Assembly: GCF_040712315.1 (NCBI RefSeq)
Contig: NC_134015.1
Location: 57,613,964 to 57,677,963 of the forward strand
Length of the DNA: 64,000 nt
Direction: 5' to 3'
From: Castanea sativa
Taxonomy: Eukaryota > Streptophyta > Magnoliopsida > Fagales > Fagaceae
Below the pieces are notes generated by a model. That model made no database searches. It was not told where the DNA came from and saw only the letters and a list, made by a program, of their open reading frames with translations. Positions 21,018-32,179 of the stretch are shown here, in pieces. A program made the position numbers and the translations under genes. Position 1 is the stretch's first letter. Every line of letters begins with the position of its first letter.

Positions 21018-22324
21018 TAAGGGTTCATCGTTACCATGTGGCATTATTTTATTAAAATTGATAACATTTAAGTTACTTAAAGCAAGGTTAATAAACAGGA
21101 TCCCCAATTTGCCTAAAATTGAGCATTATTCGACTCAATTATTATACTAAATAGTTTAAACAGTCTTCTATTTGGCTTATAGTAGCTGTGTGTTTCTATA
21201 TTTTTGTTTTGTTGTGTGTGTGCTTGTATATAATTATGTATGTATGTATTTATTTATTTATATATATGTTTATAAACATATAATTAAAATCTACATATTT
21301 TATAAGCCTAAGTACAATTATTGAATTAATACCTGCAAGCTTAGTTTTACGTAAATGCGTATCCAGTGCACTTTTATCTATGGACATAGCAACATCACCA
21401 CTAAGCCCAACAGCCGTGCGATTGAAAACGTTTATAAGTGAAGGGGTTGCTGAGTTGCTCACCATAAACTTTGAAGTTATTAGGCTTTTTACTCCTATGA
21501 CTTACACCTTCAAAAAATTTCATAAGCTAGTTGAGCTCTTGTATCAACTTTGAGATTCGTTTTAGTTTTTATTGAATATGAAATCACAAAAAACAAAAAT
21601 ATGAAAATTTAAATTCAAAAATTAAAGATGACCCGTTTTGCCATGTCTATAGGCTAAGTTAGATTAGCTTGTCCATCATAGTTGTAAAACTAGGGCTCTT
21701 AAACCATTCCTTAATTATTCACGAAAATCCATCTATTCTTTAATTATTCACGAAAATCCTAATTGGGGTTCATATTACATATCCTTTATATTCATAATTG
21801 AGTGATTATTCTCCATAAGGTTCTATATAAAAGAAATCTGGAGAAATTTCTAAGAGAGCTTGTGTTGTTAATTTTCCTGACATTTCATAACTACAAAGGA
21901 CTTGTTTTTTATTTGTTTTGCGACAAATAAGGGTGTTTAGACATCTACTAGTATCTGATTATTCTTGTGGGTGTATGCAATCTATCCCACACACACCAGA
22001 TTATTATAGAGAGTAATTTCTTAAGAGTGACCCTAAGATGATGACATAAAGTTTCATACTCAAGGATCCCATCCATGATATAGCTCTAAGAGATTTCTTT
22101 TCTTTACATAAAATAATATCTTCTTGCTTCTTTTTTTTTGGGCTTGGTAATTAATTCATGCATGCATTAAATGGGAGTTGAATCTATGGTTTCACCCACT
22201 GCTCTGTATTTATAGACCAAAGTGGTATTTGGCCCAGAGGTCAGTAGTGAACAATGGCAACATTAATAATGATATAAAATTTTCTAACTCCACAATAAGC
22301 AACCCGTGATAAACTGTATCTGAC
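21018..22324. other. Intergenic DNA with one weak exon candidate
   Basis: A minus-strand ORF of 71 residues (21250-21465) begins MVSNSATPSLINVFNRTAVG, looks less repetitive than its surroundings and is followed by a possible donor (CTTGCAG|GTATTA at about 21330). I do not recognise it. About 22130-22160 has a poly-T followed by a box-B-like motif on the minus strand (GATTCAACTCCC), a possible SINE relic. Confidence 0.3.
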
Positions 22325-23620
22325 TATCTGTGATAAAATTTAGGGACTTTTACCCAGCAATTAATAATCACATTTTCCTCTCTATTTTCTAATCACTTTT
22401 TTTCATATGAGAGATGTTATGTTTACAATATTTTCATAAAAAATTCTAAGTAGTATGTTGTTATCGGTGGGCAAAAAAGTAATTTAAGTTATAAATTCAA
22501 TTTAAAACTTATAACAACTTATCACTTATGATTTATTTTGAAAATATCATGGATGTAAGAGAGCCCTCTTCCATACAGACCAAAACACAAAATATGTGTG
22601 ATTGTGGAAAAGGCACCAATGATCTGTCGGATGCTTTTGATTTTATTTTCTAAAGCATGATTGGCTAGAGTAGACTCCCTACTTATCATTTGTCATTTGT
22701 CAATAATAGGTTATTTTATGATGTTTAGTGTCCTCTCAATTGTTTTCCAGACAAATTGGCCTTTGGGGGCATACGACTAACTGACCATGCATTTAGGGGG
22801 AAGGAAGGAGACTTGACTTAACTTCCGGTACATTAATAATTAAGGCATTTTTTCAGGTATAAAAAAGAGCAGTTTTAGTGCCACAACAAAAGTGGCGAAA
22901 ATAGGCAACTGCCCATTTTGCGCCAAAAAAAAAAGGGCAAATACCCCATTTCCCAAACTAATTAGGGAAATGCCCCTCTTTTGAAATCCGTTTTTTCAAA
23001 ATTGAGTTTAAAAAAAATTCTGGAGCCTTATAGTGACGTTTTAAGGACCTATAGCGACGTTTTGTAACTCGAGCTCCATGAACTTGAGTTCCATACAAGT
23101 TTTTTTTTTTTTTACCTATAACTCGATTTCATGAAGCTTGAGTTTCAAAACACCGCTATAGGCTCCTTAAAACGTCGCTATAGGCTCCTTAAAACGTCGC
23201 TATAGGCTCCTTAAAACGTTGCTATCGGGCTTAATTCAATTTTGAGAAAATTGAGTTTCAAAAGAGGGGCATTTCCCTAATTAGTTTGGGAAAGGGGCAT
23301 AATGCTATTTTTTTTTTTTTGGCGTGAAAATGGCATTTGCCCATTTTGGTACAACTTGTGCCACAACTCGCCTTGTGGCGAGTTGTGGCTGGTGGAAGGG
23401 TGATGGTGGCTCCATGTGGGGACACCCCTCCACCAACCACAACTCGCCACATGGGTGAGTTGTAGCGCAAGTTGTGCCTTTTGTTGTGGCACTAGACTTT
23501 TTCATAAAAAATAAAGCACCGACCCTATCAAAAAATAAATAAATAAAGCATCGACTTTGGTCGTGCATTAGGGGACACACTACTTACGCAATGACAAACT
23601 TTTTGTAGTGCATGATTAGG
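22325..23620 (+). repeat. Composite dispersed repeat, copy 3
   Basis: Blocks match copy 1 in order, from GATAAAATTTAGGGACTTTTACCC to GTGCATGATTAGGAGGTA. The foldback element 22870-23503 interrupts it between GGTATAAAAA and ATAAAAAATAAAGC, which are contiguous in the other copies. Confidence 0.82.
22870..23503. mobile_element. Foldback element with 16-bp perfect inner TIR
   Basis: AGTGCCACAACAAAAG (22877-22892) is perfectly inverted as CTTTTGTTGTGGCACT (23478-23493). Further inward the arms GGGAAATGCCCCTCTTTTGAAA and its complement lie at about 22966-22987 and 23257-23278. The centre has three copies of CTATAGGCTCCTTAAAACGT (about 23157-23222) and short palindromes with TATAGCGACGTTTT. Flanks (GTATAAAAA / TCATAAAAA) suggest an 8-9 bp target duplication, so a MULE- or hAT-like MITE is likely. 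The minus-strand ORFs here are by-products of the inverted repeats. Confidence 0.75.
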
Positions 23621-23624
23621 AGGT

Positions 23625-24975
23625 AAAAATTTTATACAATAACATTGGGGGTGTAAATACTCTTCGGTTGCTATTTTACAATCCAACTCTTTAAAAATAA
23701 GCAATATCTGGGTTGCTATTACTTAAAAATTTTAGTAAAAAAAAGTTTTATTTTGCATCTTCACACATCATTTTATCTATTTTACCAACCCATTTTACAA
23801 TTCACCCTACATCCCGATTTCTATTTTTACATACAGCCTAATAAAATAATATAAATTAACTAATAAAATAAATGTAAAACCACCCTACTCTCTCTCTCCT
23901 CTCTCATGTCTCTTTTCACTCTTTCTCTTTGTCTCTCTTTTTCAACACCCCCAAACCCAAACCCAAACCTAAACCTAGAACAAAACAACTAGCAACAACA
24001 ATCACCAGACAACAATCACAACAGCGCAACCACCACCACCACCAATAACAACAACCAAAACAACCACTACAATCAGCCAAACCATCAGTCACAACAAATA
24101 ATATTATTTAGAGACTAAATTAGTATTTTACCCAGCAACAAATAATCACATTTTCTTCTCTATTTTCCAAGATCATTAACCTCCGCAGATGCAAAAAAAT
24201 AAAAATTAAAAAAATCTATTTTGCATCCTCAAATACTACTTTATCTATTTTATCAACTCATTTTACAACTCACCCTACATCCCGATTTTTATCTTTACAT
24301 ACAACCCAATAAAATAATATAAACTACCTAACAAAATAATAAAAAGTATTATTCTCTCTTTTTCCTCCTCTCACTTTTTCTCTTCACACACAACCACATA
24401 TTAAATTTTATTTATTTATTTATTTATTTTACAACTTATGAACAGTGAGCACTAACATTGGGGCCAATTGCTATTTTACAACCTAAGCCACCCAAAACCC
24501 ACTCCATCTGGGTTTGTAAACTTAAAAAAATTTGCAACCTATGAATAGTAAGGTTGCATATATGCAACCTTATTGTTCATAGGTTGTAAGAAAAAAATTA
24601 TTTTAATATATGGTTGTGTGTGAAGAGAAAAAATTGAGTGGGAGAAAAAGAGAGAGAATAATACTTTTTATTATTTTATTAGGTAGTTTATATTATTTTG
24701 TTGGGTTGTATGTAAAAATAAAAGTTGTGATGTAGGGTGAGTTGTAAAATGGGTTAGTAAAATAGATAAAGTAGTGTTTGTGGATGCAAAATAGGTTTTT
24801 TTTTTTTTTTTTGCATCCCCAAATGCTAATGCTCTAAGGTTGCATATATGCAACCAACTATTCATAGGTTGCCAATTTTTTTAAGTTTACAAACCCGGAT
24901 GGAGTGAGCTTTGGGTGGCTTAGGTTGTAAAATAGCAACCAAGGGGTATTTACATCCCAATGCTTGTGCTCTAAC
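23625..24975. mobile_element. Nested MITE / foldback cluster
   Basis: Arms at about 24205-24410 and 24600-24805 are long inverted repeats (ACTACTTTATCTATTTTATCAAC against its complement; ACCCAATAAAATAATATAAAC against its complement). Outer pieces TTGGTTGCTATTTTACAACC also occur in both orientations (about 23665, 24465, 24930). The cluster interrupts composite repeat copy 4 between CTATTTTCCAAG-like sequence (24170) and ACCACCCTTTGCATACAAACC (24976). At least two related elements appear stacked. No coding sequence. Confidence 0.7.
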
Positions 24976-25435
24976 CACCCTTTGCATACAAACCAAAACA
25001 CAAAATACGTGTGATTGTGGCAAAGGCACTAATGATCTGTTGGATGCTTTTGATTTTATTTTCTCAAGCATGATTGGCTAGAGTAGACTCATGGGTCATT
25101 TCCGTTGCTTTAATTTGTCCCTCTACTTGCCATTTATCAATAATAGGTTGTTTTATGTTGTTTGGTGTCCTCTCAATTGTTTTCTCAACAAATTGGCCTT
25201 TAAGGGCATATGACTAATTGGCCGTGTATTTTGGGGGAGCACTTTCTTAGTCAAGACAACTAAACCGTGCATTTGGGGGAAGGAAGGAGACTTGACTTAA
25301 CTTCCGGTGCATTAATTAAGGCATCTTTTCACGTATAAAAAATAAAGCACCGACTTTGGTCATGCATTAGGGGACACACTAATTACGCAAATATCAAACT
25401 TGTTGTAGTGCATGATTAGTATGTACTCCTCCGTC

Positions 25436-25774
25436 CCAGTTTGTTTGTCCTCTATTTTATTTTGGAATGTCCCAAAATATTGTCCTATTTCTAAAAATAA
25501 AAGTCATTAGTTTACTAATGTTTCTATTATACCCCTACTTTATTTTCAAAACTATTTGAAAAGAAAACTAACAAATATTTTTAAAAATCAATCTAATTGG
25601 AGCAACTTTTTAGATGCCTCATGAAGAATAACTATTTTTTTTTAAATCTGATAAATTTATTTAAGGGTAGTTTTGTAAACTTAAACATTTTTATAAGGCA
25701 GACAAGACAATAAATTATGTTCCCTTAAAAAGTTTGACTTTTCAAACAGGACAAACAAATTGGGACGGAGGGAG
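25436..25774. mobile_element. Stowaway MITE (Tc1/mariner)
   Basis: The ends CTCCTCCGTCCCAGTTTG and CAAATTGGGACGGAGGGAG are inverted and flanked by TA (25434-25435 and 25775-25776). CTCCCTCCGTCCC is the hallmark terminus of plant Stowaway elements. The interior is non-coding. Confidence 0.94.
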
Positions 25775-25784
25775 TAAGTAATGT

Positions 25785-26185
25785 GTGAGCAATTTTTGTA
25801 CTCCAGGGAAACTTATTGCGTACTCCTTGGAAACTTATACTGTCCCACATCGAAGAGAACTTCCCCCACTTTCTGCCTTATAAGCGTGAGCCGAAGGAAG
25901 TAGTGTACCATCAGTTATATAACTGATGGTACACTCCTCACCATGGCGCAAGTTTATAAGTGAGAAAGTAGGGGGAGCAACTGATGAGGTAGTACCCAGT
26001 TTCTCAGGGAGTACATAAGTTTCCAAAAAAAGGAGTACAAAAGTTTCCCTGGGAGTACCAAGTCCACTCTAGGGAAACTTATTGCGTACTCCCTGGAAAC
26101 TTATACTGTCCCACATCGAAGAGAACTTCTCCCACTTTTTGCCTTATAAGCATGACCTGAAGGAAGTAGTGTACCATCAGTAACA
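25785..26185. mobile_element. Foldback element with repeated snRNA-type promoter motifs
   Basis: An inverted repeat centred near 25920 (GTACCATCAGTTATATAACTGATGGTAC) extends outward through CCCACTTTCT../..AGAAAGTAGGGGGAG. A partial direct copy follows at 26075-26181. GTCCCACATCG occurs at about 25842 and 26108. The element sits between AGTAA copies where the composite repeat is otherwise contiguous (AGTAACATAA), a likely 5-bp target duplication. Confidence 0.65.
25840..25885 (+). promoter_or_regulatory. USE-like plus TATA-like pair
   Basis: GTCCCACATCG equals the plant snRNA upstream sequence element (RTCCCACATCG). TTATAAG follows 25 nt after it, the centre-to-centre spacing of about 34 nt known for Pol II snRNA genes. 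A second copy lies at about 26106-26150. The sequence downstream matches no snRNA I know, so this may be chance use of a common repeat motif. Confidence 0.4.
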
Positions 26186-26399
26186 TAAAAAGTTATACGT
26201 AAGGGTATTTCTACTCACCCTACTCAAAACAAGAATATTGAGAAAATATTATGATTTTTTTTTTTTTGGCATCCAAAAACGTTTGCTATTTCAATTGGAA
26301 TATATTTGAGTGGAGGAATTGTTCATAAATCAAGTTGTAGGAAATTCTATCCTAAAAATCAGATTAGAAGAATCTTCTTCGGCGCATTTAGTGGTAGTT

Positions 26400-27715
26400 A
26401 GGGGTGCACATCAAACCTAGCAACCTAACAAAACTGACCCAACCTAACCCAACCCGATACCTTAGGTTGGTGGGTTCTGTTGGAATTTTAGTTTTAGTCT
26501 CAGGTCGGGCTGGGTTTGGGTTAATATGTTTATAAGTTTATTTGATTTTGACCCAACTCATTACATATATAAGTTTATTTTATTCCTTTTTGTAGAGTTA
26601 TTTAGACCCCTTAAACCACAATTAGATTAACCTAGTTAACAAGCCAAGTTATTACTTAGTCCAAATTTCATATCTAGGTTAACACAATTATATAATCATA
26701 TCAATGCAAAGTGCGGAATATAAAAAACATAAGGATATGATGACCCTGGAAAACCAAACCGGTAAAAAACATAGAGAGGATTTAACCTAGCTATCCTCAA
26801 GGTAAACCTGAATCTACTATGAAAGAATCGAAGTTGTACAATAGCGACTTAGACCACTAACATCCTATTACTACCCACCAGTAGAAACTTACTGACACGA
26901 CTACATGCAAGCTCCGAGACCACGGACTCCTTCTTTCTTGGATTCTCCAGCAAGTACAAGCATTCCCGCTTATGTATCATTAAGCTCTTATGGCAGCAAC
27001 TGAATAATCATCAAGTTCTTGAAGAAATCTTCTTCTTGATAATCCTAAACTTGTGTGAAGGCAAGCACCTCTCAGATCTCACAAGAGATTCACACAAATA
27101 GCAATATGAGCAAACTCAAAAACGTGACTAGGGTTTGCCTTTTATACCTAGGGCAAAACATAAAACCCTACACGTCATATGGGCTTAGGGCTGAGTTGGA
27201 AATTCTGCAGAAAAAATAATCTGCATGACTTTCGATCGGTCGAGTCTAATTCTCGATCGATCGAGTCAAGCAGAAATGCACAGTAACTTCTGCAGTTAAC
27301 TCGATTCCAACTTTACATAAATAACATACTTTGAGCAAGTCTAAAAACCTAACTAGACACCTGTTTTGATCATGGTTTGTCAACAATACACATTAGAGTT
27401 CTAATACATTAGTTCCTAAGTACTTAGAACCTAACACTTTTATTTGAATATTAAGTTCGATATATCTTTGTAAGAATTAATTTCGCTAAATTTGGAAATT
27501 AATTAATTTTTTAAATAATTAATGAGATAGACTCTAATTTTTATAAGACATAAAACATGTAAACACAACCCATTGACACAATCTAACCCAACCTATATAA
27601 GTTAGGTTTGGTTGGTTTGTACACATGTGATGGGTTGGGCTGAGTTGAGACTTTCTCATTGGGTTGAAAAAACCCCTCAAACCCAATCCATGTAGACCCC
27701 CACTAGTAGTCTATA
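26400..27715. mobile_element. Possible MITE split by a solo LTR
   Basis: The outer parts share ACCCAACCTAACCCAACC / GGTTTGGTTGG motifs in both orientations, with TAGGGGTGCACA at the left and TGTAGACCCCCACTAG at the right as weak inverted ends. The solo LTR at 26591-27436 separates the halves. The element type is uncertain. Confidence 0.45.
26591..27436 (-). mobile_element. Solo copia-type LTR with 5-bp TSD
   Basis: On the plus strand it runs from TGTAGAGTTATTTAGACCCC to AGTACTTAGAACCTAACA, so on the minus strand it starts TGTTAGGTTC and ends CTCTACA. Perfect CTTTT target duplications lie at 26586-26590 and 27437-27441. The LTR at 51115-51978 belongs to the same family (TTTAGACCCCT.., GAGGATTTAACCTAGCTATCCTCAA-type block). 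No internal region remains, so the partner LTR and coding part were lost by LTR-LTR recombination. Confidence 0.9.
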
Positions 27716-27932
27716 TTATCATTTTTTTTTTTTGGCTGAAATGATGGTTTCTTTATTTCAGAAGTCTTAGTTGTCACTATTAGGTTATGATGATTTTTGC
27801 AATTGTTCAATTGATTTGTTAACTAATTGGTCATCCTTGGGAACCAACTCACCGTGCATTAGAAGGAAGCATCTTGTTAAATTGTTTTAAATTGGAAGTA
27901 TTGGCATAAAATATAGAAACCAAATTGACTTA

Positions 27933-28081
27933 GTGTCCATTTGGTTAGGCATTTTGGAAGCTCAAAAGAGCGTTTTTAAAATCCAAAACTTTGTTTTGCA
28001 ACCACAACTTCTCATGGCTTTTTATGAACGCTCATTTTAAATTCAAAACACAGTTTTTAAACAGCTTATACAAATACACCC
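27933..28081. mobile_element. Small Harbinger-like MITE
   Basis: The ends GTGTCCATTTGG and ACAAATACACCC are imperfect inverted repeats flanked by TTA at 27930-27932 and 28082-28084. It is 149 bp long and non-coding. Confidence 0.65.
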
Positions 28082-28084
28082 TTA

Positions 28085-29330
28085 ATTCTACTTTCTCACT
28101 TATGTTGTTGGCCTTTTGATTGTTTTATTGACTAATTGACCATCAGGGTGGAAAGATTAACTTGTCGTGTGTTTTGGGGAAGGACTAAATGCCTATGTTG
28201 CAATAGTTCAAAGTAAAATGTTTTGATAATCCTTAAAAAGAGTTCAAAAGAAACAGAAAAGCCCTAATCTTTAAGGAAAAAAAAATAAAGCAACAACCTT
28301 TCAAATTTTTATTGAGATTGCATTTGTTTCAAAGTAAATTTTTTTTACAAAAAATATTTTCAAGGAAATATTTTTTTAGTGATTAATTACACTCTTGAAA
28401 ATGTTCTAAAAAAAATATTTTCAGGTGATTGGTTTGTATGAAACATTTTTTAAAAAATCATATTTTATTTTTCAAATAAAAATAACATTTTTTATTCGTG
28501 GAAACAAAATTCACCAATCCAACATTTAACAGAGAATAATCTCACAAAAGTTAACATAAAAAACACAAATACATGGTACCAACAAATCCGCAATACCAAA
28601 ATCTACTATAAATTTCACAAGATATAATATAATGAACGTAAAATTCATCATTCCAACATTTAATTGAGAATAGTTTCACAAAATTTGACAAATTAACACA
28701 AATTCACGATACCCGCAGATTCCCAACACCAAAATATAAAAAGGAATTAAATTACCAAAATTTGAAATATTTTTTTTTGGAAATAAATGCAGTCTAAGAT
28801 TGAAAATTCAGGACTGAAATCAATTGGAAGATTGATTATAATTGTTGATCTGTAGAAATAAGATCAAATTACAAATTAATTTCTATAGATAATTAAGGAG
28901 TTTAGTTAAAGTAAAAGAAAGAGTTAGTGGAGCGTGCACAAAACCCCACTAATAAGATATTAGATTCATAATAAAATAATTTAATTGCAATAGACTATTC
29001 GAAAGCAATTGTATAGCCTTATTGCTATTGTCCCTGCACAAAATTCCACCAATATTAGATAAGATGTTAGATTCGGAATAAAATAATTTAATTGCAATTG
29101 ACCATGTTTTGATTGTTTTCGACAAGATAGGCAGAAGTATACGAAGTTGCAAACCAAAGCACAATTCTACTTCGAGAATAAGGCTCTTAAACATTTTCTC
29201 TATTTTAACAATTGTTCTGTCATTGCTTCGATAGTTCTATTAAGTTAATGGAAATACCTCATGGAAATATGCACACGAGAATTCTTATGCGCGCTTATAT
29301 ATGGATATTAGTAGTATGCACATAGGGCAC
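28085..29330 (+). repeat. Dispersed duplicate of 7960-9200
   Basis: Collinear, diverged copy of 7960-9200 with the same landmarks. It contains an internal partial repetition of the GCACAAAA..CCACTAATAAGATATTAGATTC block at 28936-28968 and 29035-29075. No gene. Confidence 0.7.
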
Positions 29331-30409
29331 CCTGAATAAATATCAATTTGTGATTGAGATTGCATTTATTATAAAGTAAAATGATTTTGATTAAAAAAAA
29401 TCTTAAGGAAACAAATTGTTTCTAGTGATTAACTGTGTTCTTGAAAATAATCTAAAAAACATTTTCAAGTACTTGGTTTGTATAGAACATTTAAAATATA
29501 TATTTTTTTTATATTCAAGTAAAAATTATTTCCTTTGTTTTTCTTTATAATAAAAAAGTAATATTATTCTTAAAAAAAATGTAAATAATATGGAGAGCTT
29601 TGAAAGTGTGCAATTGAGAATAAGGCAAGAATCATGAGGTTCTATCTACAGTGGCAAAGAATTAGAGTTAAAAATTGTAGGATATTTCATTTCTTAATTA
29701 TAGACTAAATCAAAAGAACAACTTGAATAACATTTCTATTGTTTTTCTTAAATTTCAAATCACAATGTTTAGAAAAAAAACTTGAATAACATTTCTTGGT
29801 TACCTTTTCCTAGTCCAATCACAATGTTTAGAAAAATCTTACCAACGAAATAATCCTCTCAAACATTTAAAATAATTTTAAGTAGCTCATTGGAGAAAAA
29901 TGTCTTATTTTAATTTATAATATAAAAAAAGACCATTATTTAGACGAAAATAAAAATATGCATTTTTGTAGAAAAAGTAATGGCACTCACTAATCGTACA
30001 ACATTACATTTTGTCGATTTTCGGGTAGCATCTAATCTCTAGCCTACACATAAATAACTTTTGCATCTTAGAAGATCCTTGTGCAGCATATATATTTGTA
30101 GAGTATATATTATAGTGGAACACAAAAAAAGTGAAATAGATGATTTGTATTTTGAAAAGCTATGTATGGCTTGATTGCTAGAATATGCTGCGTTAAAAAA
30201 CAACACCAACTTACTATATAGTGCAATAAAAATGACGAGTTATTAGTTTCATTACAATAAGGTTTTTATCAATAAAGAGAGATAGTGATTATTTAATTTT
30301 TTTAGCTTAATAATCTACTATGAAGGGGATGATCTTATATGGCCAGGGATTTCCTGGCATCTTTAAATGGGAATTCTTACTTTTTAATTACTTTTTCATC
30401 GATACAAAA
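29331..30409. other. AT-rich intergenic DNA, no gene seen
   Basis: The start repeats part of the 28310-28500 block (GATTGCATTTATTATAAAGTAAA). Two copies of CAATCACAATGTTTAGAAAAA-like sequence lie at about 29760 and 29817. Nothing coding is supported. Confidence 0.5.
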
Positions 30410-30640
30410 ACTTTGTTGGGAAACACCTAATATGTCCCCTTATCTTCGTCAAAAGCAGTTTGATTTTAATGCCAATCGGAGCTCAAGGCTTCGCAAGATA
30501 TGGAATAGAAATCGAGTAACTTTCCGAACTGGAATCTGCATAAGATGAAAGGTAGTGTTGAGGAGCTCAATTCCATGGCCCAATGTCAAGGAGAGATTTG
30601 AAGTTCAAAGAGTTATACCAGTCCCGGATTTGTCCATAAG
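30410..30640. repeat. Dispersed 230-bp repeat, copy B
   Basis: Match to 16110-16350 in the same orientation; this copy lacks about 13 bp after GGAGCTCAAG. See copy A for possible origin. Confidence 0.75.
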
Positions 30641-31476
30641 CCTTGAAAAAAAAAATAACAAGAGGCTTATTAGGAGCTGAAAATAAGCATAAAAAAATAA
30701 TATTAAAAAAAAATTGTTGCATAAAATTGAAATCTTGCCTACTACAATGGGCTGAATTACAGAAAATCTTCAATATTTAGATTAATTCATACATAAAAAT
30801 GAAACAGAGGACCCAATTTTGAGACCCATTCAATCAAATGTGGCAAAACTGCACCAATGAGCTAGATAATAAAAAGGTGGGAGGATAGAATACCAAGGAA
30901 GGATAGAAAGAATATTACTGATTAAAAATTGATAGGGTAGAGAAGAAAAAAGATGAAGGATGAAAAAATTATGTAAATTTTGTTTTATTTGGTTAAAGGT
31001 TGAAAAAAAGAATGAGAAAATGAAATTTTAATTTGTAGACTTTTTGTTTTGCTCATGGGATAAGAAAAAGTAATGGTTTCCCATTATTTATGGATTGTGC
31101 TTAAGGTTTTAATTTTATTACAACAGTGCAATAGCTTATTGGTATTTACTATTTAATTATTATTAAGAGGAAGTTGCAACTTTGAAGCTCTCTTTCTCTC
31201 TCTCTCTAGAAATGAAACTATATGAAAACTGCATCATCAAAATGAGTCATGTGCAATAAGCCTTGAAAAAATAACAAGAGGCTTAAGTTGGGCTCCATTG
31301 AGTACGCTATAAAGCACAGGGCCTAGGTTTAAACATTTGGTCCTATCCACTGGGCCAGGCAGGTCTTCACACAATTAAGCCTAAATATAGGTTGAGACCA
31401 GCGCTTAACCCAGGCAGGCTAGCAAAATGAAAATGAACAAAAGCCCACAGTGCTCATCAAAAGGCAAATTTGAATA
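30641..31476. other. Intergenic DNA, no gene seen
   Basis: AT-rich sequence with a short CT run (about 31190-31208) and two copies of AGCCTTGAAAAAA..ATAACAAGAGGCTTA at about 30640 and 31258. No coding region is supported. Confidence 0.5.
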
Positions 31477-31559
31477 TGAGCTTGACGGCCAAAATGGCTC
31501 AATACCACAATTTTCAGAAATTTTTAGCAAAAAAACATTGTTTCGAAACTAAATAGGGA

Positions 31560-32060
31560 AATACCACTTTTATGGTACTCGAGTTTGCCAAACTCGAGTA
31601 CCATTTGGAACTCGAGTTTAAGACACTCGAGTTCCTAGAAGTTTTGCCACCGTGGCACTGCTGAGGTGGAAATTTGGCGAATAAAAAAATTATGTGGTAC
31701 TCGAGCTTGGTCTACTCGAGTACCATGCAACACAATACTCGAGTATAACATGCTCGAGTACCTTTTATAAATAAAATGTTGTGTATTTTATTTCTACAGT
31801 ACTCGAGCTTGGTGAGCTCGAGTACCTTGTAACTTTTTTTTTTTTTTTTGGATTATCGACAAATAAACATAAACATAAAATGTTGTTTATTTTATTTCTA
31901 TAGTACTCGAGCTTACCAAGCTCGAGTACCTTGTAACTTTATTTTATTTTTTTTGGGGATTATCGACAAATAAACATAAACATAAAATGTTGTTTATTTT
32001 ATTTCTACAGTACTCGAGCTCACCAAGCTCGAGTACCTTGTAACTTTATTTTATTTTGTT
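31560..32060. repeat. CTCGAG palindrome block, left TIR
   Basis: Palindromes such as GGTACTCGAGTTTGCCAAACTCGAGTACC and GTACTCGAGCTTACCAAGCTCGAGTAC recur about seven times. The last three sit in tandem units of about 115 bp containing GGATTATCGACAAATAAACATAAACA. The mirror block is at 37190-37680. Confidence 0.92.
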
Positions 32061-32179
32061 TTGGGATTATCGACAAATAAACATAAACATAAAAATAAGT
32101 AGCTTTTTTATATATTTATTTATTTATTTAAGTAGAAGCATTGTAAAATGTAGAGATTTTAATTTCAAAATATGAATTT

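Larger units (their letters stand above)
24115..26200 (+). repeat. Composite dispersed repeat, copy 4 (split by insertions)
   Basis: Collinear blocks lie at 24115-24175, 24976-25435, 25775-25784 and 26186-26215. They are interrupted by the MITE cluster, a Stowaway and a foldback element. Reading across the insertions gives the same order as copy 1. Confidence 0.78.

Noticed and set aside
23258..23580. Three overlapping minus-strand ORFs
   Set aside because: Open frames created by the GC-rich arm of the foldback element; no domain and no consistent codon use.
25840..26185. An snRNA gene suggested by USE and TATA motifs
   Set aside because: The sequence after the expected start does not match U1, U2, U4, U5, U6 or U3 as I know them, and the motifs sit in a foldback repeat. 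Kept only as a motif observation.
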